DNA of 64,000 nt from Parvularculaceae bacterium. GTDB taxonomy: Bacteria > Pseudomonadota > Alphaproteobacteria > Caulobacterales > Parvularculaceae. How positions within the stretch are numbered: position 1 is the stretch's first letter; each line of letters starts with the position of its first letter. This document shows positions 45,555 through 53,665 of this stretch, in pieces. Position numbers and translations under genes: made by a program. Below the pieces are notes generated by a model that worked only from the letters and a program-made list of their open reading frames with translations, was not told the origin of the DNA and ran no database searches. Where the stretch lies: assembly GCA_028284065.1 (NCBI GenBank), contig JANQSJ010000014.1, forward strand, positions 248,001-312,000, given 5' to 3'.

Positions 45555-48002
45555 CTACTGGTTGAGCAGCGCTTCCGCCTTTTCGGCGATGTCCGGCCGC
45601 ACGTCGCGAGCGACCTCGATCGCGCGCGCAAGCGTATCGCGGCCTGAAGGATCGTCCGCGCGTAGCTGCGCGGCGCCGAGATGGTATAGCGCATCAGGGA
45701 AAGTCGGCGCGGCGCCCACTGCGCGGTCAAGCACATCTATGCCTTCCGCAAGCCGACCGGCCTGGACGAGGGCCCATCCATAAGTGTCGAGGAAAGCGGC
45801 GTTATCGGAATCCGCGAGAATTGACGCAACTTCAACCGCGCGATCAAGGCTCGCCTGGTCGTTGCGCAGGTCCGACACAAGCGCCGCATAATTGTTCGAC
45901 ACCAGAATGTCGCTCGGGCGGCGCGAGAGAATGTCCTCATAGATCTTCAGGGCGTCTTCAAATTCACCTGAGGACAGGTGCATGTCCGCCCGCAGCACTT
46001 TTAGGCCGTCATTGCGCGGCGACGCGGCGAGCCCCTGCTCGATAATTGTCTGCGCGTCCGTGCGCCGACCTTCGGCAAGGTAAATCTGGTAAAGCCGCTC
46101 GTAGGCCTGCGGGCGCTCCGCATCAAGATCGATAGCATCGCGCAGGGACTCCTTGGCCGCCTCGGGACGATTCTGGGATCCGTAAACCTGCGCCAGCAGG
46201 AGCAGAGCCGCATACGGGTTCGACTCATCGTCGATCTTGTCTTTAAGGAGGCGCTCCGCGTCGTCCACACGGCCGCCTTTAACGTAGGCGTTTACAAGGG
46301 TCGAAAGCGGACTAATCGAAAGCGCGCCTTCGGCGTTGATTCGCTCAAGCGCCTCGATCGCCCCCGCGTAATCCTCAAGACCGGTGTAGGCTGCGCCAAG
46401 AATCCGGTTCACGACCCCATCGCTGTCGCCGGCCTCAGCGATGAGCTCGGCGGTCTCCTGAGCCCCCCGCCAGTCCTGCTTGCGAAGCCGCACGCCAGCC
46501 AGAAGCTTGAGGTTCTCCTCGTCGGTCGGAGAAACCGAAAGGGCCTCTGTTAGAATGGTCTCTGCGCGATCGAAATCGCCCTGGCGAACCAGAAACTTTG
46601 CGAACTCTCTGCCGACCGCAGGCTTGTCGTCCGTCGAGTCAAATGCCTCAGTATACTGACTTTGCGCCGATGCGCTCTCGCCAAGCCGTTCATAGGCGGT
46701 CGCCATCAAGACCCGCGCCCGGGAAGAATCTTCGGCGTCAGCTATAACGATCCGGAGGTCGTTCACGGCCCCCTCGGGATCGCCGTCAAGCAGCTTCAGG
46801 CCCGCGGCTTTTGACAAGGCTGCGGTATTGCGATCGTCCTGTTCAAGGATTTCGTCCAGAAGCGCCTCGCCCTGCGCGCGATCGCCGGACGCCAGGAGCA
46901 TGCCGGCGATCTCGTTCTTTGCGCGCAGCTCGATGTCATTTTCGTCAGTCTGTTCAATGATTTCATCGTAAGCGCGCCTGGCCGCGGCGTTATCCTCGAT
47001 GCTGCGCAAATAAGCGGCGAAACGGAATTTCAGCTCCACGAAGTCAGGCCGCTCCGCAACGTACGCGGCGAGCGTTGCGCGCGCCTTATCAGGTCCATCC
47101 GTTGTCTGATCGAAGCGAACGAGGTCGATATGCGCGTCTGCGTCCTTGGGAAGGAGCTTAACGATCTCCACGAGCTGCACGCGCGCCTCGTCATAGCGTT
47201 CCTGGCGGTATAGCGACGAGACATAGAGCCTGCGATAGGCCGGTTCGTCGGGAAACTGTTCGATCAGAGCGGCATACGCAGCCTCAATATCCTCGCCGCG
47301 CTCTAGGTTCTTGAGAATCTGAAGGCGCAGCAGGTGCAGAACAGCAGCATCTGGATTCGCCTCAAGCGTTGCGTCTATCGCATCCACTGCGTCGTCGTAT
47401 CGTTCATCAATAATGAGATCGGCCGCGACGACCGTGGCGGCCTCCTGTACGCCGCGGTCTATATCAAGCGCCGCCCTCGCCAGACGCACCGCTTCGGTGC
47501 GATCGCCTAACCGAAAGAGGATCGCCGACTTTACGCCGATCGCCTCCGCGCTTTGTTCATCAAGCGCAATCGCTTCCTCGGTCCGCTCAAGAGCGGCCGT
47601 TTCGTCGCCGGAAAGCAGCAGAAGCTTGGCCAGATCAATTCGAGATTCCAGGTTCTGCGGATCAAGGCGCGCGATTTCCGACAAGATCCCGAACATTTGC
47701 TGCGGGTCTTCCTGTCGCTTGATCACGCGGTAGAGGCCAAGCAGCGCCGGGACATGCTCTTCATCGATCTTCAGGGCATTGCGGAACTGGATATTCGCCT
47801 TGCCGAATTCCTCCGCCTCCAGAAACTCAAGGCCGCTATCGGTATATCTTTCGACCTTCTGTTCCGGCGACGCGCATGCGACGGCCATCGCGCCGGCCGC
47901 AACTGCCGCGAGCAGGGCGTTGCGGCTAGCGCTGCGCGCAGCTCCGCCGGCATGTCGGCCCCGCGAAGAAGATCGGCCCTGCGAAGAAGAATGGCGTATC
48001 AT
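45555..48002 (-). CDS. PrsT-like TPR protein of the exopolysaccharide system
   Basis: This protein of about 815 residues has an N-terminal hydrophobic segment ending in AVAC, a possible but weak lipobox, followed by a near-continuous array of TPR units (for example GKANIQFRNALKIDEEHVPA). It matches the long TPR proteins that accompany exosortase A/PEP-CTERM exopolysaccharide loci and likely acts as a periplasmic or outer-membrane scaffold for polymer assembly. It starts at ATG 48002, with GTG directly before it. It is followed 127 bp later by the ATPase-glycosyltransferase gene on the same strand. Confidence 0.85.
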   Translation of the reverse strand: MIRHSSSQGRSSSRGRHAGGAARSASRNALLAAVAAGAMAVACASPEQKVERYTDSGLEFLEAEEFGKANIQFRNALKIDEEHVPALLGLYRVIKRQEDPQQMFGILSEIARLDPQNLESRIDLAKLLLLSGDETAALERTEEAIALDEQSAEAIGVKSAILFRLGDRTEAVRLARAALDIDRGVQEAATVVAADLIIDERYDDAVDAIDATLEANPDAAVLHLLRLQILKNLERGEDIEAAYAALIEQFPDEPAYRRLYVSSLYRQERYDEARVQLVEIVKLLPKDADAHIDLVRFDQTTDGPDKARATLAAYVAERPDFVELKFRFAAYLRSIEDNAAARRAYDEIIEQTDENDIELRAKNEIAGMLLASGDRAQGEALLDEILEQDDRNTAALSKAAGLKLLDGDPEGAVNDLRIVIADAEDSSRARVLMATAYERLGESASAQSQYTEAFDSTDDKPAVGREFAKFLVRQGDFDRAETILTEALSVSPTDEENLKLLAGVRLRKQDWRGAQETAELIAEAGDSDGVVNRILGAAYTGLEDYAGAIEALERINAEGALSISPLSTLVNAYVKGGRVDDAERLLKDKIDDESNPYAALLLLAQVYGSQNRPEAAKESLRDAIDLDAERPQAYERLYQIYLAEGRRTDAQTIIEQGLAASPRNDGLKVLRADMHLSSGEFEDALKIYEDILSRRPSDILVSNNYAALVSDLRNDQASLDRAVEVASILADSDNAAFLDTYGWALVQAGRLAEGIDVLDRAVGAAPTFPDALYHLGAAQLRADDPSGRDTLARAIEVARDVRPDIAEKAEALLNQ

Positions 48003-48055
48003 CACCCAATCCGTTCCCTGATAAATTAAGCATTGCTAGATTTGGCCGCGCACCT

Positions 48056-49303
48056 CTAGGCGGTTTGACGCGACGCCGCAACGCCGTCCTGCCGCCCCGC
48101 GCCGGCGGCCGGCGTCTCGTCCAAGATTTCGGCGATATTTAGGCCGCTAAGCTTCATGTAACGCCGAAGCGGCGGGGTCAGTCCGGTCGCAGCGAGCCTA
48201 GCCCCGCTTGCGCCGAGCAATTTTTCGAGCATCAGCGCCTGACCGGCGAACGCCGCGTCGAGGCCGCAGGCTTCGGAAAAATCAAGGATGACGTCATGGC
48301 CGCTCGCAACCGCGGCGCGAAAGGCGGCGCGGGCCGCGGCGAGATCGCCCGCAAGATGATCGCCGCGCAGGCGCACGCGCGCCGTATCTCCATCGATCGC
48401 CATATCCGCCGCCGCGGCTTCGCCGGAAGTCTTTACCGGGCGCAGGCTGATAGGGACGGCGGCCGTCAGGACGAGCCTGAGGAGGTCAATCCCGTCGCGC
48501 CAGTAGCGACGCCAAAGCGGCGGGTCCTGCGAAATCCGCCAGAGCCATTCGAGGCCGGCGCGCGCAACAAGGCGAGGCGCCCGGGCGACGCCGCCGCCAG
48601 TAAAATCGACGACAGCGCCGAGATGGGCGATCACGGGCGCATCGATCAGAGCCGCGTTTCGAATAATCCAGGCGTTGCCCTTCGCCGCCCCCAGCGCCAC
48701 GACGAGGAAATCCGGCGCCGCCGCGTTTATCTCATCAATGACCTCCTGGCGGCTTAGATCGTCGACATCTCCAAAGCCCGGATTCAGCCAGCCGGCGGAG
48801 CGCAATCCGCTCTTGTCGTCCGCATTCAGCGCCTGGTGCGCGGCCTTCGCGGCGCCCGGCCGACCGCCGAAAAAAAACGCCGCCGGCCGGCGAGCGGCGG
48901 GCGCAGCCCGGCGACGCAAGGCCTCAAATAAATCGGCGCCCGCGACGCGCTCGCGAATTGGCGCGCCGAGCAGCCGGGCGAGTCGAACGATGGGCGCGCC
49001 GTCGGCGAACGACAAATCGTGGGAGAGGATGTCTTGGCGCGCGCTGCGATCCCTTCGCGCCGCGCACAGCATATTCACGTTCGGCGTCACAAAGACCAGC
49101 TTTCTGCGTGCGCGGATCGCCGCCTCCACCGCCGCAACGGCCTGCGGCAGCGTCATCGCGTCAATCGGCACCCCGAAAACGTTCCAGACGTCCCTGCCGA
49201 AGTCGTCCTGCGCAGCTAGCGGCGCCACGGCGCCGCGATACGTGTCAGGTTCGCCGTCGCCAGCGACATTTGTCGACCGAGATGCGATCTGAGAGCGCTC
49301 CAT
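48056..49303 (-). CDS. WecG/TagA-family glycosyltransferase fused to a STAS-like domain
   Basis: This 415-residue protein has a WecG/TagA/CpsF transferase domain over residues about 35-290: VTPNVNMLCAARRD, FADGAPIVRLARLLG and ARAGLEWLWRISQDPP. The usual PKQE motif is AKGN here. The C-terminal 110 residues look like a STAS domain (VRLRGDHLAGDLAAARAAF, DVILDFSEACGLDAAFAGQA), with Ala where STAS anti-sigma-antagonists usually carry the phosphorylated Ser. The enzyme would add a sugar to a lipid-linked intermediate. The STAS part may bind nucleotides or a regulator. The ATG at 49303 is preceded by GGGGTCAG. Confidence 0.82.
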   Translation of the reverse strand: MERSQIASRSTNVAGDGEPDTYRGAVAPLAAQDDFGRDVWNVFGVPIDAMTLPQAVAAVEAAIRARRKLVFVTPNVNMLCAARRDRSARQDILSHDLSFADGAPIVRLARLLGAPIRERVAGADLFEALRRRAAPAARRPAAFFFGGRPGAAKAAHQALNADDKSGLRSAGWLNPGFGDVDDLSRQEVIDEINAAAPDFLVVALGAAKGNAWIIRNAALIDAPVIAHLGAVVDFTGGGVARAPRLVARAGLEWLWRISQDPPLWRRYWRDGIDLLRLVLTAAVPISLRPVKTSGEAAAADMAIDGDTARVRLRGDHLAGDLAAARAAFRAAVASGHDVILDFSEACGLDAAFAGQALMLEKLLGASGARLAATGLTPPLRRYMKLSGLNIAEILDETPAAGAGRQDGVAASRQTA

Positions 49304-49783
49304 CGAAGATCTGACCCCAAAGCGCCTTGGGCGCCCGCGTCCCGCCGGCCTTTCGCCGCCAGCGATCCAACGCGCCCGCCTTCGAGCTCCACATTCGCAA
49401 ATGCGGCGCGCCCGTTGCGAAGGACGCCGTCTTGGACAGCAATAGTCAGGCCAGCCCAAACGGCGCGCCCTCGGCCTTTATTGTTAACCTTAACGCCATG
49501 CGCAATGTCGACGGCTGGTCGGCTGGCGGCGCTTCAGCCATCATGACGGCGAGGGTCGGCTGACGGCTTGGTCTAGACGGCCGCATTTTTCCTAACGGCC
49601 GCCATATCAAGACGCGGCGCGAAGCCCGGCGCAGGCCGTCGGCCTTGCCGCGCCCCGCCAGGAAGGGCGATAGAGGCGATTGCGAAGAAAGTCGTGTGGT
49701 ATGCGCTTCGCATGTTTATGCTGCGGGGCGGCGAATTAAGAACGCCGGAACTAGCCGAGACGGCCAGCTAAGGGACTGAACTG
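49304..49783. other. Divergent region between the WecG-STAS gene and the chain-length gene
   Basis: This 480-bp region holds no credible gene. GTTAACCTTAAC lies near 49484, and CGGCCG is repeated around a short T-rich spacer at 49578-49601. Promoters for both halves of the exopolysaccharide cluster should lie here, but I could not define them. Confidence 0.4.
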
Positions 49784-51409
49784 ATGGGCGAAGGCCTTCA
49801 ACTTGAGGATCTGCTTATTATCGTCCGGCGGCGGCTTTGGTTCTTCCTGGTGCCGACGCTGGTCTCGTTGCCGCTGGCGCTGTTAGCGGTGTTCCTCCTG
49901 CCGCCGCGGTTCACCGCCCAGGGCACTATCCTTGTGGAATCGCAGCAGATTCCGGAAGAACTCGTCACATCAACCATCAATTCATACGCTGAAGAGAGGA
50001 TTCAGGTAATCCGCCAGCGCGTGATGACGCGGGAAAGACTGCTTGGCGTCGCGGACAAATATGATCTCTTTGCGAAACGCGCCGATCTGTCAGGGACCGA
50101 GAAAGTCGATCTGATGCGCGATCGCCTCGACGTCAGCCTCATCTCGGCTAACGCCGGCAATCGCCGCCGCCGCGATGACGCTACAATCGCTTTCGAAGTC
50201 TCATACTCGGACGAGACCGCCAAGAAGGCCTATCTCGTCGCAAACGAGTTCATCACGCTTTTCCTCACCGAAGACGTCAGGGCGCGCAAGGATGGCGCAT
50301 CGGACACGACGGAATTCTTCGAGCAAGAAGCCAAGCGGATGTTATCCGCCGTGCAGGAGATCGAGCGGCGCATCTCCGACTACAGAAATGCGCACGCCGA
50401 TGCTCTGCCGGAGCATTTGGAGCTGCACACCAGAGACCTCGACCGCTCAACTGACGCGTTGGGCGACGCCGAAGACCAAATGGAAATACTCGACGACGAA
50501 CGCCGTTCCCTCGAGACCCAGCTTTCCAGTTTTATAGCCGGCGGCGGCGCGCCGCGGGACGGCCCTGCGCAGGAACTGACGCAATTGCGTTCAAACCTCG
50601 CCGCGCTGCGGGCGGAAAAGACCGACCAGCACCCCGACGTCGCCGCGCTGCGCTCGCAGATAGCCGCCTTGGAGCGTCAGCTTGCGCCGAGCGCCGAAAT
50701 GAAGAGTTTGCAGGCGGCTTTGAAGACGGCGGAGGAGACGCTGGAAGCCGCCCGTCGCTCGAATGACGGGACGACGGACCTGGAGGCGCTGCGGGCCGAG
50801 GTGCGCCGGCTGCGCAAGGAATTCAGCGCCCAGTTGATCGAGGAAGCCTCGGACGGATCCAATGACTTTCTCGCCGCCCAGATCCAGACGCGGCTTGAGA
50901 CTGTGAATACGCGCCTTGCATCCACCGCCGCCGAAATCGACGACCTTAAGGAGGAGATCGCCAGTCTCCAGGACCGCATCGCGCGTACGCCGGCGGTGGG
51001 TCGAGACCTCGCCGTCCTGGAGCGCGACCAGCGCAATCTTGTGGCTCAGTATCAGTCAGTGCAGAGCAAGCGCCAGAACGCCATAACTGCCGAAAACCTG
51101 GAAGACGGCCAGAAGGCGGAGAAATTCTCCATTCTCGAGCCCGCCGTGCTGCCCGAGGAGCCATCGGAACCGGACCGGATGAAATTGTCCGTAATGGCGG
51201 TGATGGCGGCGTTTGGTTTCGGCGCCGCGTGCGCCGGCGTTGTGGAATTGCTCTCCGGGGCATTGCGCGGCCGCTCGCACCTTTCGGCGCTGGTCGACGA
51301 AGCGCCGATCGCAATCATCCCTTACATTGAGGCCGAAAACGAACGCAGGATGGGCGCGTCGATCGCTTCCTTGTTGAGACGCCCCGTGGAGCGCCCCGCC
51401 GCCGCCTGA
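49784..51409 (+). CDS. Polysaccharide chain-length determinant (Wzz/GNVR type)
   Basis: This 541-residue inner-membrane protein has an N-terminal Wzz helix (LWFFLVPTLVSLPLALLAVF), a long periplasmic coiled-coil stretch (residues about 170-430) and a second helix near residue 470 (LSVMAVMAAFGFGAACAGVV). These set exopolysaccharide length and contact the CpsD-like kinase encoded next. It is the kind found in exosortase A loci. AAGGGA lies upstream of the ATG. Confidence 0.92.
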   Translation: MGEGLQLEDLLIIVRRRLWFFLVPTLVSLPLALLAVFLLPPRFTAQGTILVESQQIPEELVTSTINSYAEERIQVIRQRVMTRERLLGVADKYDLFAKRADLSGTEKVDLMRDRLDVSLISANAGNRRRRDDATIAFEVSYSDETAKKAYLVANEFITLFLTEDVRARKDGASDTTEFFEQEAKRMLSAVQEIERRISDYRNAHADALPEHLELHTRDLDRSTDALGDAEDQMEILDDERRSLETQLSSFIAGGGAPRDGPAQELTQLRSNLAALRAEKTDQHPDVAALRSQIAALERQLAPSAEMKSLQAALKTAEETLEAARRSNDGTTDLEALRAEVRRLRKEFSAQLIEEASDGSNDFLAAQIQTRLETVNTRLASTAAEIDDLKEEIASLQDRIARTPAVGRDLAVLERDQRNLVAQYQSVQSKRQNAITAENLEDGQKAEKFSILEPAVLPEEPSEPDRMKLSVMAVMAAFGFGAACAGVVELLSGALRGRSHLSALVDEAPIAIIPYIEAENERRMGASIASLLRRPVERPAAA

Positions 51410-51462
51410 CGATGCGCGCGGATTAACCCGTTGAACGCCGGCATTAGAGTAGAGTCGCCCGC

Positions 51463-52278
51463 ATGGACCGAATTCAAGAGGCGGTAAGCCGCGCCAAGGA
51501 GAAACGTAACGCGGCGCTCGCTCGCGGCGGCGAGCGCGCGGGCCTCGCGCGCGATCGGCTTGCGCCGCTGGCAGGCGAGATCGATGACGACCTGATCACA
51601 CGCATCGCTTGCGATCCAGATGCGATCGGCCGCAACCGCATCATCGCCAATGAGCAGGACCCGGCCCTCAGCGCCTATCGGGTTCTGCGCACCCGAACGC
51701 TTCAGAAAATGGAGACTAATGGGTGGCGGACGCTGGCGGTCGTCTCGCCAACCTCGGGCGCTGGCAAGACCGTCACCGCCATAAATCTGGCGATCGCCGT
51801 CGGATCGAAGGAAAGCTCGCGCGCCACTTTGGTCGATTTGGACTTTTACCGGCCGAGCATCGCCAAGTATCTCGGGATCACGCCGCCGGCGTCGGTGTTG
51901 GATGTCTTCGAAGGTCTGCGCTCGGCGCCCGAAGCGACGGTGCGCGTCGACATCGCGAATGTTTTCGTCATGGCGAATGAGCGTGTGTCGCGCCACGGCG
52001 CGGAACATCTAACGTCGTCCAGGATGGACGAACTGATTGACGTCGCCGTCAGCGGGTATGGCTCAAGAATCGTGGTCTTCGATGTCTCGCCGCTGCTCGG
52101 GTGCGATGATGCGATCGCCCTGTTGCCGAAAGTCGATTGCGCGCTGCTTGTCGCGGCGAGCGGCCAAACGCGCGCGCGGGACATCACGGAGGCAAAACGC
52201 CTGTTAAAGGGCGTGAACCTCCTTGGCACGGTCCTCAACAAAGCCTCCGAATCGCTTTCCGCAAGTCCCTATTATTGA
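51463..52278 (+). CDS. CpsD/CapB-type tyrosine kinase for polysaccharide synthesis
   Basis: This 271-residue P-loop ATPase has Walker A VSPTSGAGKTVTAINLA, Walker A' LVDLDFYRPS, and VVFDVSPLLG. It pairs with the Wzz-like protein 53 bp upstream as a split bacterial tyrosine kinase. The C-terminal tail has only two tyrosines at the very end (SASPYY) instead of a long Tyr cluster, so autophosphorylation sites would be few. It probably controls polymerisation and export of the exopolysaccharide. Confidence 0.9.
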   Translation: MDRIQEAVSRAKEKRNAALARGGERAGLARDRLAPLAGEIDDDLITRIACDPDAIGRNRIIANEQDPALSAYRVLRTRTLQKMETNGWRTLAVVSPTSGAGKTVTAINLAIAVGSKESSRATLVDLDFYRPSIAKYLGITPPASVLDVFEGLRSAPEATVRVDIANVFVMANERVSRHGAEHLTSSRMDELIDVAVSGYGSRIVVFDVSPLLGCDDAIALLPKVDCALLVAASGQTRARDITEAKRLLKGVNLLGTVLNKASESLSASPYY

Positions 52279-52558
52279 CCTTTTGGTGGCTGCCGCTTGT
52301 TGAACTCACGAGCCGACGGCTAAACAGCCAATGATCGTTCGGCCATGGGTCGCCAGGCGGATCGCTGCGGCTTTTTGGCTGCGCGGCGACGCCCGCAGGC
52401 GGCCGATGCGAGCCATTCTAAGAGAAAGCGCGTATTAAGGGCTGAAGTATACTATTCGGTTTACTATATCGTCGCATGCGTCATCGAAACGAAGCGACGC
52501 GCCCTGCGTCCTTAAGCGCCCAAGGGCGTCGTAAACGGCTGAGGTTTCAAGTAGTTAG
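52279..52558. other. Upstream region of the RND efflux operon
   Basis: This 280-bp region is unusually AT-rich near 52440-52470 compared with its surroundings. There TACTAT occurs twice in direct repeat, 12 bp apart. It probably carries the promoter and a regulator site for the efflux genes. No regulator gene lies adjacent. Confidence 0.45.
52450..52467 (+). promoter_or_regulatory. TACTAT direct repeat upstream of RND operon
   Basis: TACTAT at 52450-52455 and 52462-52467 are separated by TCGGTT, giving a 12-bp period, about one helical turn. It is the only AT-rich patch in the intergenic region and lies 92 bp before the adaptor ATG. It could be an extended promoter element or a tandem regulator site. 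Confidence 0.35.
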
Positions 52559-53665
52559 ATGAAATCGCCCCTTCGAGCCACTTCTTCGGTGACGGCCGCT
52601 CTGTCGATTCTGGTCGTCGTTGTCGCCTATTTTCTTGTCCGCGGCGTGTTTGGCGGCGGCGGCGAAAGCGAAGCCGCGGGCGCCGAGGCCGAAGACCTCT
52701 TCACCGTGGTCGCTGCGCCCGTGGCGCCGCAAGAGTGGCGCGACGTCGTGGTGCTGCGGGGGCGCACCGAAGCGGCGCGAAAGGTGACGGTGAAAGCCGA
52801 AACGGCGGGCGCTGTCGCCGCGACGCCGACGGAAGCCGGCGCGCTTGTCAGCCAGGGCGAGGTCCTTTGCAAACTGAACGTTGACGCGCGGCGCGCCCGG
52901 CTCGCCGAAGCGCGCGCGGCGCGCAAACGCGCGAGGCTCGACTTTGACGCGGCCGCAAAGCTGGCAGAGGAGGGCTTTCGCTCCGAAACGTCGCTCGCCG
53001 CCTTCAGGGCGGCGCTGGACCTTTCGATTGCCGCGGTCGAACAGGCGGAACTGGACCTTCAGCGGGTGAACATCACGGCCCCCTTCGATGGGGTATTCGA
53101 CGATCGGATCGCCGAAGTCGGCGACTATCTGCGTGTCGGCGAACCCTGCGGCGTCGTTATCCAGCGCTCGCCTTTCCTGATCGTCGGCGCGGTTTCTGAA
53201 CGCGACGTCGCCAAGCTGACGGTCGGCGACCGCGGGGTCGCCCGGCTCGCCACCGGGGAAACGATTGAAGGCAAGGTCCGCTATGTCGCCACCGCCGCGG
53301 ACCCGGCGACGCGCACCTTCGATGTCGAACTGGAAGTGCCGAACGAGGACGGCCGGCTTCGCGACGGCGTGACGGCGGAGTTCGAGGTCTACGCGACTGC
53401 GGGCGATGCGCATTTGCTGCCGCGATCGGCCCTGACCCTTAACGATGAGGGCGAGATCGGCGTGCGCACTGTTGGATCGGCGGGTCTTGTGGATTTCGCC
53501 CCGGTTCGCCTTTTGGGCGAGAGCCGCGAGGGCGTATGGGTCGCCGGGATCGACGGCGCGCCGCAGGTGATTTTGCGCGGCCAGGACTTCGTTCGCGCCG
53601 GCCAAAAGGTTAAAGTAGCGCCGCCCCAATTGGGCGCTGAAGAAACGAAGGACGTCGCCGGATGA
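52559..53665 (+). CDS. RND efflux periplasmic adaptor subunit
   Basis: This 368-residue membrane fusion protein has an N-terminal membrane anchor (LSILVVVVAYFLVRGVFG), a lipoyl-type domain split by a coiled-coil hairpin (AARKVTVKAETAGAV; VNITAPFDGVFDDRIAEVGDY) and a beta-barrel domain (GDRGVARLATGETIEGKVRYV). It bridges the pump to an outer-membrane channel, not encoded here. Its stop overlaps the pump start (ATGA). Confidence 0.93.
   Translation: MKSPLRATSSVTAALSILVVVVAYFLVRGVFGGGGESEAAGAEAEDLFTVVAAPVAPQEWRDVVVLRGRTEAARKVTVKAETAGAVAATPTEAGALVSQGEVLCKLNVDARRARLAEARAARKRARLDFDAAAKLAEEGFRSETSLAAFRAALDLSIAAVEQAELDLQRVNITAPFDGVFDDRIAEVGDYLRVGEPCGVVIQRSPFLIVGAVSERDVAKLTVGDRGVARLATGETIEGKVRYVATAADPATRTFDVELEVPNEDGRLRDGVTAEFEVYATAGDAHLLPRSALTLNDEGEIGVRTVGSAGLVDFAPVRLLGESREGVWVAGIDGAPQVILRGQDFVRAGQKVKVAPPQLGAEETKDVAG

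Noticed and set aside
49484..49495. GTTAACCTTAAC as a CtrA site
   Set aside because: The half-sites are not spaced by the TTAA-N7-TTAA pattern, so it was not called.
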